DNA from: Spirochaetota bacterium
GTDB taxonomy: Bacteria > Spirochaetota > Brachyspiria > Brachyspirales > JACRPF01
Length of the DNA stretch: 32,630 nt
Direction of reading: 5' to 3'
Assembly: GCA_038043445.1 (NCBI GenBank)
Contig: JBBTBY010000090.1
Span: forward strand, 1 to 32,630
The notes under the pieces are model-generated. The model had not been told where the DNA came from and searched no databases. It saw only the letters and a list, made by a program, of their open reading frames with translations. The first letter of the stretch is position 1. Each line of letters starts with the position of its first letter. This document shows, one piece after another, positions 9,749 through 18,700 of this stretch. A program made the position numbers and the translations under genes.

Positions 9749-9862
9749 ACCGTTCGGGGCTGGAGCGCCGCTTTCGCCGAAGGTGCGCTTGCCACAGTGT
9801 TCGCGATTGATGAGGCTGGGGCCGAAAAACGATAGCACGTATGTCGCGGGTGTTCGATATTG

Positions 9863-10768
9863 TCAGAACGGATCGTTCTCCCGCACAGCGCTCGGCGCCA
9901 GGGAGAAACGCTTCGTGAACACGCGGCTGAAGTAGAGTTCATCGGTGTACCCGAGCGTTGCCGCTATCTCTCGTATCTTCATCGTTGGATTCTCGGTTAT
10001 CATGCGATAGGCTTTTCGAAGCCTTCGCTCCTGTATATATTTCCCGCAGGGGAGTTCGCCCGCTTCCTTGAACACCTGATTAAGATAGCGCGGCGAGAGC
10101 GAGAGCGCGCGGGCAATGTCCTGTATGCCGATATTCGTTGCGACCTTCGCTTCTATCATTTCTTTTGCGGCGAGGAATATTCTGAGCGATCCTTCTGCCG
10201 CTTCGTTCCGCTGAGCGGAGAAGAATTCACCGAAATTCTCGCGGAGCATGAGATAGAATATATCATAGATGAGGAGCGTGAGCCGCTTTTCCATGAACTG
10301 CCCGCGCAATGCAAGCTCGCGGTCTATGGATGCGTAATGATCCTTCGCCTCGCCGGGAAGCGTGAGCGTGTACCCTCGTTTCTTTGCAAACCCGGCGATC
10401 ACGCTGTTCATCTGCACATTCCCTGTGGAATGGAATTCTATCATGAAGTTGTCTATCGTGCAGTCGCCCTTCGTCATCGTCCATGCGTGTTCGATGCCTG
10501 TCGGCAAGAAATCCACATCGCCCGCCGAACGCGCAAGCGTTTCCGTATGCGTTCGATAGGTCACTTCGCCCTTGCGGATGAAGCTGAATTCGTTGTACGG
10601 ATGCGTATGCCAGAGGGCGCTTTCGCCCGCACGTATCGTGCTTCGCCGGGAAGTGGCGATCGTAACGACAAAACCGCCGCAGTCGATGAAGGGTATTTTC
10701 CTGATGACGCCGCGGACGATCTGATTGTGTACGTCCTCGTGTACATCGTTCTGTGATGAAGTGGCCAT
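9863..10768 (-). CDS. AraC family transcriptional regulator with cupin sensor domain
   Basis: This is a 301-residue protein. The N-terminal half is a cupin-type effector domain (HTHPYNEFSFIRKGE at ~54-68 and GDVDFLPTGIEH at ~83-94). The C-terminal double helix-turn-helix lies at ~212-298, with IQDIARALSLSPRYLNQVFK and the second recognition segment IREIAATLGYTDELYFSRVF. Such proteins usually sense a sugar or its breakdown product and activate nearby genes. The ATG at 10768 is preferred over an in-frame ATG at 10828 because the promoter (-35 10799-10804, -10 10776-10781) lies inside the longer version. No Shine-Dalgarno site precedes the start, so the mRNA appears to be leaderless. It is divergent from the M55 peptidase operon, which is a likely target. 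Confidence 0.88.
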   Translation of the reverse strand: MATSSQNDVHEDVHNQIVRGVIRKIPFIDCGGFVVTIATSRRSTIRAGESALWHTHPYNEFSFIRKGEVTYRTHTETLARSAGDVDFLPTGIEHAWTMTKGDCTIDNFMIEFHSTGNVQMNSVIAGFAKKRGYTLTLPGEAKDHYASIDRELALRGQFMEKRLTLLIYDIFYLMLRENFGEFFSAQRNEAAEGSLRIFLAAKEMIEAKVATNIGIQDIARALSLSPRYLNQVFKEAGELPCGKYIQERRLRKAYRMITENPTMKIREIAATLGYTDELYFSRVFTKRFSLAPSAVRENDPF

Positions 10769-10775
10769 CGCCCGT

Positions 10776-10804
10776 ACTATACAGGGTATCCCTCCGAAAA
10801 TCAA
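10776..10804 (-). promoter_or_regulatory. Promoter of AraC gene, predicted leaderless transcript
   Basis: Read on the minus strand, TTGATT (10804-10799) and TATAGT (10781-10776) are 17 bases apart. The ATG at 10768 begins 8 bases after the end of the -10 box, so transcription should start at or within one base of the start codon. Confidence 0.65.
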
Positions 10805-10847
10805 ATCAATGCCTTCCTGATTCTCCATATATCCGCCATTTTATCCA

Positions 10848-10876
10848 TTGCCGCAAACCGCATGCCCGGATATATT
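10848..10876 (+). promoter_or_regulatory. Promoter of the M55 peptidase operon
   Basis: TTGCCG (10848-10853) and TATATT (10871-10876) are spaced by 17 bases and lie back to back with the AraC promoter. The leader of about 30 bases carries AAGGAA (10903-10908) just before the ATG at 10914. Confidence 0.6.
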
Positions 10877-10913
10877 AATGGCAGGAACGGCTGACCGCCG
10901 ACAAGGAAATACC

Positions 10914-11756
10914 ATGAAGAAATACATGATACGCTGCGACATCGAGGGCGTTACCGGCGTGGTAAGCCCCGAGCAGGCAGCGCCGAACGGATCGGAATTC
11001 GAATTCGGACGACGCATGTTCATGTCCGATATTACCGCGCTTGTCGACGGGCTTAATGCCGGCGGTGCCGATGAGATATGGATATATGACGAGCATTACT
11101 ACGGAAGGAACATCGATCTTAGCGTCATGCCAAAGAACGTGTTCTGCGTATGCGGCAAACCCCCGTATCGTGCGGATTGGGCGGGCGGGCTTGATGCTTC
11201 ATTCAATGGTTTGATACTCCTCGGCTTTCACTCGAAGTGGGGAACACCGGGCGGGCTCTTGCCGCATTCGTACGAGCATGACATCCGCGATATCGTTCTC
11301 AATGGCGTTTCCGTCGGCGAGATCGGAATGGAAGCGGCTATTGCCGGCGACTTCGATGTTCCGCTCCTGCTCATGGTGGGCGATTCGGCTGGTGTTGCCG
11401 AAGCGGAGAAACTCATCCCGCATGTGACCGGTGTATCGGTAAAAACGTCTATCGGTGAGAACGGTGCCATTTGTTTTTCGGCGCAGGAAACATCGGCGCG
11501 TATCGCTGCTGCGGCGAAAGCGATCGTAAAAACACCGCCACGGGCAAAGCCCTACCGTATCACGGAAGAGATATACTGTGCGATAACGCTTAATGACGGT
11601 ACATACCATGACGCGTTCCGGTCGCTCTTCGCGGCTCGCATGTCCGATGACCGCACGGTCGTTCTCCGCGGGAATGCCGTGACCTCAGTATGGGCCGAAT
11701 ACTGGCAAATGAAGCTCAGTGCACAAGTGCTTGCGCAAGCAAAGGTAAAAGGATAA
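10914..11756 (+). CDS. M55 family peptidase (D-aminopeptidase DppA-like)
   Basis: This 280-residue protein matches the M55/DppA family. The expected zinc ligands can be assigned: D9 and E11 in CDIEG, H61 in YDEHYYGRN, H106 in LGFHSKWG, and E136 in NGVSVGEIGM. Their spacing is close to that of Bacillus DppA (D8, E10, H60, H104, E133). Family members are cytoplasmic decameric aminopeptidases that release D-amino acids. The role beside sugar genes is unclear; it may act on peptidoglycan-type peptides or amide-linked sugar derivatives. The ATG at 10914 follows AAGGAA, and an upstream in-frame start at 10848 falls on the promoter. It is followed after 4 bases by the isomerase gene, so the two form an operon. 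Confidence 0.88.
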   Translation: MKKYMIRCDIEGVTGVVSPEQAAPNGSEFEFGRRMFMSDITALVDGLNAGGADEIWIYDEHYYGRNIDLSVMPKNVFCVCGKPPYRADWAGGLDASFNGLILLGFHSKWGTPGGLLPHSYEHDIRDIVLNGVSVGEIGMEAAIAGDFDVPLLLMVGDSAGVAEAEKLIPHVTGVSVKTSIGENGAICFSAQETSARIAAAAKAIVKTPPRAKPYRITEEIYCAITLNDGTYHDAFRSLFAARMSDDRTVVLRGNAVTSVWAEYWQMKLSAQVLAQAKVKG

Positions 11757-11760
11757 TACA

Positions 11761-12669
11761 ATGAAAGGGAGTATCCGCGAAAACGCGAAGATCGGTCTTG
11801 TGCATCACATGCTCTATCCCGCATGCACCGGGGATGAAGCATTTCACGTGGAAACGCTCGCTTCATTCGTCAAACGAACCGACATCGACACATTCGACTG
11901 CTGTGTGCCGTACGGCGCTGATGCACGAAAAAAAGCGACCGCCATCGTTACAAGCGCGGGCAAACCCGTGTGCTATGCGACGCATCTGATACCGCTGAGG
12001 AAATTATCGTGTGCAAGCCTCTTGCCGAACGAGCAGGGCATCATGCGTATGCTCATGATCGATCAGCTCGATGCGGCAAAAGCTGTCGGCGCGAAGGAAA
12101 TGATTTTTGCTTCCGGCGCCGATGCGGCAGCGGGAAAACGCGCCGAGGCGCTGGCGATGTTCAAGGACTTCTGCGTTTTTCTCTGCACAGAAGCGAAGAA
12201 GCGCGGCATAACCGTTCTCCTTGAGCCGTTCGATACCGACTTCGATAAGAAATTCCTCATGGGGCCGACGACGGAATGCGTCAACCTCATCCATTCGCTT
12301 GAGCCGAAGATCGACAATCTCGGCATTGAGCTCGACATGGCGCATATACCGCTCATGCACGAAACCTTCGATCAAGCGATACGCACTGTCGCGCCGTATC
12401 TCAAGCGTGTGCATCTGGGTAATTGCGTCATGAAGGATGCATCGAACCCGTGGTACGGCGATAATCATCCGCCGATGGGGATAGAAGGCGGGGAGATAGA
12501 TGTGCCGGTGCTTACAGAAATTCTCCGCATTCTCGTCGATATCGGGTATATCGGCAAAGACAATAAAGGAACGCTCGTGGTAGAGATGCAGCCTTTCCCG
12601 GGGAGAAGCGTTGATGAGACCATTGCGGATAATTTCCGACGGCTTGATGAAGCGTGGGAAAGCGTTTGA
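11761..12669 (+). CDS. Xylose isomerase-like TIM barrel protein (sugar phosphate isomerase/epimerase)
   Basis: This 302-residue protein has the AP_endonuc_2/xylose isomerase-like TIM barrel. Likely metal-binding residues are E155 (VLLEPFD), D192 (ELDMAH, with H195), H218 (RVHLGN) and E275 (VVEMQPF). This is the E-D-H-E arrangement of sugar epimerases and isomerases. Members interconvert keto- and aldo-sugars, and some relatives catalyse elimination on 3-keto-glycosides. No export signal is seen. The start is 5 bases after the M55 stop, with AAAGGA within the end of that gene, so it is co-transcribed from the promoter at 10848. The exact substrate cannot be told. Confidence 0.85.
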   Translation: MKGSIRENAKIGLVHHMLYPACTGDEAFHVETLASFVKRTDIDTFDCCVPYGADARKKATAIVTSAGKPVCYATHLIPLRKLSCASLLPNEQGIMRMLMIDQLDAAKAVGAKEMIFASGADAAAGKRAEALAMFKDFCVFLCTEAKKRGITVLLEPFDTDFDKKFLMGPTTECVNLIHSLEPKIDNLGIELDMAHIPLMHETFDQAIRTVAPYLKRVHLGNCVMKDASNPWYGDNHPPMGIEGGEIDVPVLTEILRILVDIGYIGKDNKGTLVVEMQPFPGRSVDETIADNFRRLDEAWESV

Positions 12670-12723
12670 ACGGTTACGTGTCTTTTTGACCTCGGCTGTG
12701 CCGCGTCATGAAAATACCATTTT

Positions 12724-12766
12724 ATTCACGGTTATGTTGACAAACCGTGAATGGGCAAACTATCGA
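12724..12766 (+). promoter_or_regulatory. Perfect dyad overlapping a candidate promoter
   Basis: ATTCACGGTT (12724-12733) and AACCGTGAAT (12743-12752) form a perfect 10-bp inverted repeat with a 9-base centre. TTGACA (12737-12742) sits inside the centre, and TATCGA (12761-12766) lies 18 bases downstream, giving a possible promoter with an operator over its -35 box. No T-run follows on either strand, so it is not a normal intrinsic terminator. The rest of the 12670-12887 gap shows no gene. A second -10-like TATTAT (12863-12868) lacks a partner -35. Confidence 0.45.
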
Positions 12767-12887
12767 GGCGTTCATGGGGAGGTATTTGGAAGATCGGCAT
12801 GTGATGAGCGGAATCTCCATAATAGTTCCCGATTATCCATAGCCGCCCCGGCGCAGAGTACGTATTATAGTGCGAAAGGAGTCCGGC

Positions 12888-13460
12888 ATGAAACGAGTAC
12901 TGCTTATCGGCGACTCGATACGCATGAGCTATCAGCTTGAGGTGTGTACGGCGCTCGCCGGCACGACGAAAGTGTTCGCGCCGGTGGAGAATTGCCGGCA
13001 TAGCACGAATGTGCGCGAGTGCATCGCCGAATGGATGAACGACTTTCGACCCGACATTGTTCACATCAATGCGGGGCTTCACGATCTCATACGCAACCGC
13101 GAAACGAGGGGGTATCAGTTTCCCGTCGATGTCTATGCACGGAACATCGAAGCGGCGGTCGATGTGATGCGCGATGCGAAAGTGAGTGTGCTATGGGCGC
13201 TTACGTCGCCGGTGAACGATGCGTGGAATCTCAAAACGCATGGGTATCAGATGCGTTCCGATGCCGATGTAAAACTCTATAACGATGCCGCGAGCGATGT
13301 CATGAAACGGCTCGGCGTTCCGGTGAACGACCTGTATGCCGTCGTGCTCCGAGAAGGGATGGAGAAGATGCATACGCCGGACGGCGTTCATTTTAATGAG
13401 GCGGGGCAAAAGATACTCGGTGCGGCGGTATCGCAAAAGATCAAGTCGGTATTTGGTTGA
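12888..13460 (+). CDS. SGNH/GDSL-family hydrolase
   Basis: This 190-residue protein has SGNH hydrolase blocks. The nucleophile S10 lies in LLIGDSI. The oxyanion-type block III is HINAGLHDL with G63 and H65-D66 in place of the usual GxND. The catalytic D165-x2-H168 lies in TPDGVHFNEAG. The family includes carbohydrate esterases that remove acetyl groups from glycans, which suits this neighbourhood. No signal peptide is visible, so it probably acts in the cytoplasm. AAAGGAG (12875-12881) lies 6 bases before the ATG at 12888; an in-frame GTG at 12870 is not needed. It is the first gene of a likely operon with the two URO-D-like genes. Confidence 0.85.
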   Translation: MKRVLLIGDSIRMSYQLEVCTALAGTTKVFAPVENCRHSTNVRECIAEWMNDFRPDIVHINAGLHDLIRNRETRGYQFPVDVYARNIEAAVDVMRDAKVSVLWALTSPVNDAWNLKTHGYQMRSDADVKLYNDAASDVMKRLGVPVNDLYAVVLREGMEKMHTPDGVHFNEAGQKILGAAVSQKIKSVFG

Positions 13461-13468
13461 GTATCATC

Positions 13469-14539
13469 ATGGGGCAGATGACATCGCATGAGCGAATACT
13501 CCGCATGTTCGAACACCGCGAAGCCGACCGCATCGCGATATGGGACAGGCCGTGGGGATACGACACGGTACTTCGCTGGGAAAGCGAGGGCATGCCGAAG
13601 GGAATGGACTATGCGGAATATTTCGGTTTTGAACGCATGGTGCAGATTCAGCCGGACAACAGCCCGCGGTTCGAGCAGAAAAAGATCGAAGAGAACGATG
13701 AGTATAATACCTATACTACAGCATGGGGAGCAACGGCGCGCAGTTTCAAGAAAATGACCTCCACGCCGGAGTATCTCGATTACCGGGTGAAAACGCCCGA
13801 CGATTGGCGTGCGGCGAAAGAGCGCATGACGCCGACGCGCGACCGCATTCCCTGGGAACAATTGGAGAAGAACTATAAGCGATGGCGTGCGGAGGGGTAT
13901 TGGATACAGCCGAACATCTGGTTCGGATATGATATCACGCATTCGTACATGGTTGGCATGGAGCGCATGCTCATGGCTCTCGCGGAGAAACCCGAGTGGT
14001 GCATAGAGATGTTCGATCATGAGCTTACGGTATCGCTCGCCCTCCTCGATATGATATGGGACGCGGGTTATCACTTCGATGCGGTGCGATTTCCCGATGA
14101 TATGGGATACAAGCATGCGCAGTTCTTTTCAGTGGCGATGTATCGCGAATTGCTGAAACCGTTCCATAAACGCGCGATAGACTGGTGCCATGCGAAAAAA
14201 ATAAAAGCGTATATGCATTCCTGCGGCGATATACGCCCGTTCATACCCGAGCTTGTCGATATCGGCCTTGACTGCATCAATCCGCTCGAGGTGAAAGCCG
14301 GTATGGATCCGATCGCTCTCAAAAAAGAATACGGTGACAAGCTCATGTTCCACGGCGGGGTGGATGCTCTCTTGTGGAATGACATCGACCGCATGGAAGC
14401 TCAGGTCCGTGCGCTTGTGCCGGTCATGAAAAAGAACGGCGGGTTCATGCTCGGCACCGATCATTCGATACCGATGACGGCAGGGGCTGCCGATGTGAAA
14501 CGCATCGTCCGAGCTGCAATAGAATCGGGAACTTATTGA
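13469..14539 (+). CDS. Uroporphyrinogen decarboxylase-like (URO-D superfamily) protein, methyltransferase-type
   Basis: This ~356-residue protein has the URO-D TIM-barrel fold. The start region SHERILRMFEHREADRIAIW is family-typical. The HSCGD motif (H250, C252) matches the zinc-binding H-x-C of corrinoid-dependent methyltransferases such as MtaA, and INPLEVKAGMDP and MLGTDHSIP follow. In these families zinc activates a thiol or transfers methyl groups from a corrinoid; true heme-pathway HemE is less likely given the divergent sequence. No corrinoid protein is encoded nearby, so the methyl donor or acceptor is unknown. Starts at 13469 or 13478 are both possible; the second gives the more typical MTSHERIL beginning. 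It is 8 bases after the SGNH stop. Confidence 0.82.
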   Translation: MGQMTSHERILRMFEHREADRIAIWDRPWGYDTVLRWESEGMPKGMDYAEYFGFERMVQIQPDNSPRFEQKKIEENDEYNTYTTAWGATARSFKKMTSTPEYLDYRVKTPDDWRAAKERMTPTRDRIPWEQLEKNYKRWRAEGYWIQPNIWFGYDITHSYMVGMERMLMALAEKPEWCIEMFDHELTVSLALLDMIWDAGYHFDAVRFPDDMGYKHAQFFSVAMYRELLKPFHKRAIDWCHAKKIKAYMHSCGDIRPFIPELVDIGLDCINPLEVKAGMDPIALKKEYGDKLMFHGGVDALLWNDIDRMEAQVRALVPVMKKNGGFMLGTDHSIPMTAGAADVKRIVRAAIESGTY

Positions 14540-15621
14540 TGAAGCCGCGTGACCGAGTACTGACGGCGCTTAGCCGCGAAAAGCCCGATCGAGTGCCGTT
14601 CCAGGCGACATTCACGCCTGAGTTCGCCGCGCGGCTGCGAAAGCACTATTCCCTGCCCGACGGCGCGCCGCATGATCCGCACAGCGGACGCTGGAACGGG
14701 TATGAGCTTGAAGTCCTTACGGGGCAGGATGCGCTGCAGTGTTCCGCGGGCTGGTTCACCGGTTACTATCACGATACCAAGCCCTATGTAGACGAATGGG
14801 GAGTGCGGTGGTATGTAGAAAAGTATGACACGCCGTTCGGCGAGGGGAGCTATACCGCGGTCAAGGAAGGCCCGTTGTACGACGAGAGGAATATCGCATC
14901 CTACCGTGCGCCCGATCCGAACCGTCCGGAATTGTATGCGAACATTGAAAGGCTGATACGCGAGTATGGGAACGAATACTATATCATCGGCAGACTGCAT
15001 ACCACCGTTTTTGAGACCGCATGGGCGCTGCGCCGTATGGATAATCTGTTCCTCGATTTTGCGTTGGATCCCGAGCAGGCGCATGCGGTGCTCGATATTC
15101 CGTACCGATACCACAAAGCGGTGGCGGAGAATATGGCGCGCCGCGGTGTGGACATGATTTGGCTCGGCGACGATATCGGCGCACAGAAGAATCTCATGAT
15201 GTCGCCTGACGATTGGCGCACATACTTAAAACCGCGCATGGCGGATATCATCGCAAGCGTGAAAAGTATAAAACCCGACATTTCGATAGCGTATCATACC
15301 GACGGCTTCAATACGCCGCTCATTCCGGAGTATATCGAGATAGGCATCGATGTGCTCAACCCCGTGCAGGCGGAGAGCATGGATCCCGCGGAAATAAAAC
15401 GCCTCTTCGGCACAAGGATGTCGTTCTTCGGTGCCATAGATGTTCAGTCGACGCTCCCGTTCGGGAAACCCGATGACGTGAAGCGTGAGGTTGCAACGCG
15501 CTTTGCCACTGTCGGCACCGGCGGGGGGTGGCTCTGCGCCCCCACGCATCATGTGCAGCTCGACACACCCCTCGATAATTTCTTCGCGCTTATGGACGCG
15601 GTCAGTCATTGTCGCTACTGA
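14539..15621 (+). CDS. Second URO-D superfamily protein, with HTDG in place of HSCG
   Basis: This 360-residue URO-D-fold protein begins KPRDRVLTALSREKPDRVP, a classical start for the family. The zinc-site region reads AYHTDGF (H253, D255), so the Cys of the neighbouring paralogue is replaced by Asp. It continues with VLNPVQAESMDPAEIKRLFG. This version occurs in URO-D-like proteins of uncertain activity; different metal chemistry or a partner role is an inference. Its ATG overlaps the upstream TGA by one base (TGATG), so translation is coupled. The two proteins share the fold but differ widely in sequence, so this is not a recent duplication. No clear terminator follows. Confidence 0.82.
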   Translation: MKPRDRVLTALSREKPDRVPFQATFTPEFAARLRKHYSLPDGAPHDPHSGRWNGYELEVLTGQDALQCSAGWFTGYYHDTKPYVDEWGVRWYVEKYDTPFGEGSYTAVKEGPLYDERNIASYRAPDPNRPELYANIERLIREYGNEYYIIGRLHTTVFETAWALRRMDNLFLDFALDPEQAHAVLDIPYRYHKAVAENMARRGVDMIWLGDDIGAQKNLMMSPDDWRTYLKPRMADIIASVKSIKPDISIAYHTDGFNTPLIPEYIEIGIDVLNPVQAESMDPAEIKRLFGTRMSFFGAIDVQSTLPFGKPDDVKREVATRFATVGTGGGWLCAPTHHVQLDTPLDNFFALMDAVSHCRY

Positions 15622-15686
15622 GATCCTCCGGAATGGATGCGTTGTAAAGATGTTCCGTATCCTCCTGATATTTTCCGATCCCTCCG

Positions 15687-15716
15687 TTGCCTGCCGACGG
15701 CTTTTCGTAGTATACT
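15687..15716 (+). promoter_or_regulatory. Sigma70-like promoter for the 15746-21214 gene
   Basis: TTGCCT (15687-15692) and TATACT (15711-15716) are spaced by 18 bases. GGGAG (15734-15738) lies 7 bases before the ATG at 15746. Confidence 0.6.
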
Positions 15717-15745
15717 GATGCCACTCTGTCAGCGGGAGATCGACC

Positions 15746-18700
15746 ATGACCATGCGGATATCGGCGCTTATCGTTTCGGCAGCAATTACCATTGCGCTTC
15801 AGGCGCAGACAAAACCTGCGATCGAATTCCTTTTCGACGGATCATTGAAGAACACGGGAACGCTCGGCGGCGAGGGGAAATTCGCGAACACCGTTGCCGG
15901 CGAGGAAGCGCGCTTTGGCGACGGCATGATGAACGGTTGCCTCGATATGTGCGCCACGCGCGGAGGCATGGATGACAGGGCCGTTCCCCATGGCGGTGCG
16001 GTGCACTTCCCCGCAGCCGCTCTTGCCGGCACATCGGCGGTGACCGTTATCGCGGCGATATACCCGGCTGTTATCGATGATCTCCCGCGGCGCATCGTTA
16101 CGCTCTCCCCGCTCTTGCAGATCTATGTGCAGGGAGCATCGCTCGTGCTTGCGGTCGGCAATGCGAAGAACGAGATGAAATTCTGCGCGACCGGGATATC
16201 CGTCGCTCAGGAAACACCCGCACTCATCGCCGTGACATGCGATGCAAAGAACAAGGTGATAACGACGTATCAGTTCAAGAACCGCGCATTAGTGAAGACT
16301 GCCACCGAGGGCGGCACGCCGGATAATGCAGTGTTCGCCGGGGGTGTCATCGAGGTCGGGAATATGGGGGGCATACGTGCGTTCAAGGGATATATCGACA
16401 ATGTGCGCATCTATACTGCCGTGCTTCCCGAGAACGAGATAGCCTTGATCATGAGCGCGGACAGGAATGCATTCGCGCTTCCGTCAGCGGCAACCGCAAC
16501 GATCGCTTCTGAGAACGGCGCCGCGATTTCCGCTGCCGATGATTTCACTTCGTACGGCGGTGATATGAAGAGCGTACTGAAGAAGTGGGACTTCAATACC
16601 GCGTGCTGGAAGCTTGGTGAAAAAAGCATCATGGCGAATGCGCTGGTGCGTGAATTCGCAGAATATAATACAGCGCCGGCGGAGATCGTGCACTGCGAGG
16701 CAGTCGTTACGTTTAAGCGCTCCATCACCAATGGATGGAAGGCGGCCGGCATCGCGGTTGTCGCGGACGATAATAATTACTGGATGCTCGCGTTGAACGA
16801 GCGGCATGAGAATTTCACGAAAACGCATCCGCTCCTCTTCCCCGACCTGAACGAACGGCTCGGCGGGGTCTGGCTTTCCGAATCCGCAACTACCACCAGG
16901 CTCAAGGCGGCCGCGCTTGAGAATTTCTCGACGACGACGAAACATCCCTGGGCGCACGGAACGCCGTACCGTTTCATCATCGATCTTTCAGAGGACGGCA
17001 TTTCCGGGAGCATACAGGATATGAACGGCAGAGAGCTCGGGCGAAGTGCGTATCAATTCGGCACGCAGCGTGCCGTGCGCTCTGGCCGTCCCGTGCTCGT
17101 TGCGTTCGGGGCCGCGGCAACGTTCAGCGATGTGCGCATACGCACCGAGCGTCCCGTAACCGTGCAACAGGCGGCATCCCCCACCGGTTGGTACATTCAG
17201 CCCGCGGAACATCCGGACATTCAGCCGTTGGAGAATCGATGGGAACCGCTGCTTATACTTTCGCATATATCACGAAAACCGTTCGCAAAGTTAAAACCGA
17301 ACATTCAGCCGCTTGATATAGAGAACCTATGGTATAGGAAAACGTACGATATTCCCGACGAGTGGAAGGGCAGGTCTATCTGGATCAATTTCGAAATGAT
17401 AGAGGGACAGGCGATATTGTTCGTGAACGGCAAGCGGATAAAGGAAATGCTCCGCGGCGACTGGGAGGCGGAGATAACCGATGCGGTCACTCCCGGAGAA
17501 AAGGCGGATGTGCGCCTCTATCTTACCCGAACGTTCACCGGTACTGAGGCAAAGCCTGAAGCGGACGCGCTCATGTTGGAAGCGCTTGCCTTCGCGCGAA
17601 AACAGAAGATCGAACAGCTCGGGATCACCCGTGATGTGCGGGTTTTTACGCGGGGCAATCCGGCATGGATAAGGAATCCCCAGGTCGTGTCGCGATATTC
17701 GGAGAAAAAACTGGCCATTGAATGCGATATCGGCGGGGCCGCGGACGGACTTAAGCTCATCGCGCGGATAAAGAGCATAACCGATCCCGGCCAGCCGCCG
17801 GTGGAAGCAGCGGTAAGGCAGGCGGTGACAGGCATCAATCGATTCGATGCGGCGTTCGACGGTGTTCCCTGGTATCTGAACGCACCGCATCTGTATCGGC
17901 TGACGCTCGATCTCGTATCGGGACAAACGGTGGTCGACAGCACGGAGACGAGTTTCGGTTTTCGCGAAGTGCGCATCGACGGGAATGCGGTGCTCATAAA
18001 CGGGCGGACCAATCGCTGGCGCCTTATCGGGCCGTTCAATCCGACGCAGACGACCAGCATAGCGACGAATCCCGCGTATCTCAAATTCTTCAAGGGTGCA
18101 GGTTTCAATGTCGTGCAGGTACAGCCGAACCCTGAAACATGGTGGGGCTATATGCCCGCACCGTATCCCCGAAATACGTACGGGATAACCGACGATGCCT
18201 TCCTCGACCTCTGTGACCGCGAGGGCATAGGCGTCACGCTTCCGATTCCGCCGGTAGCCAATAATGTAGGTTTTCATTTTTCCTTTGATAAAAAACCCGA
18301 GCTTGCTGTGCAGTACCGCCGTGAGATAAAGGCATATATCGACCGCTATCGGCATCACCCGTGCATTCAGGCGTACACCATCGGCATGAACGTCATCAAC
18401 AGCGATACGTACACGGAAAATCTGTCGCCGAGGGCCATGGGACAGACGCTCCCGGTAAAGCCGGGATGGCAGGAACGCGTCGTACGCGCATTCGAGGTCG
18501 GCGTAGAGACAGTAAAGGAGATAGACCCGTCAGTGCCGGTGTACTGTCATGCGGCAGGTTCATGGGGCGGCGAGATCTCGGGCGGTAATCAGCATTTGAA
18601 CCTGATACCGCTTGCCGAGTATGAGAAATGGCCGTCGCATTGGGCAAAAGAGGGGAAAAAGCCCTGGATAGCGGATGAATTCGCCTGCCCCTGGATCGGT

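Noticed and set aside
9749-9862. 114-bp convergent gap searched for an intrinsic terminator
   Set aside because: Only weak imperfect pairing (GCGCC / GGTGCGC) and no T-run on either strand.
9860-10756. 298-codon plus-strand frame opposite the AraC gene
   Set aside because: The minus strand holds a full cupin and AraC helix-turn-helix domain with a promoter; the plus frame has no recognisable motif.
17327-18358. 343-codon minus-strand frame inside the GH2-like gene
   Set aside because: Antisense to a gene with clear signal peptide and domains; no motif or ribosome site.
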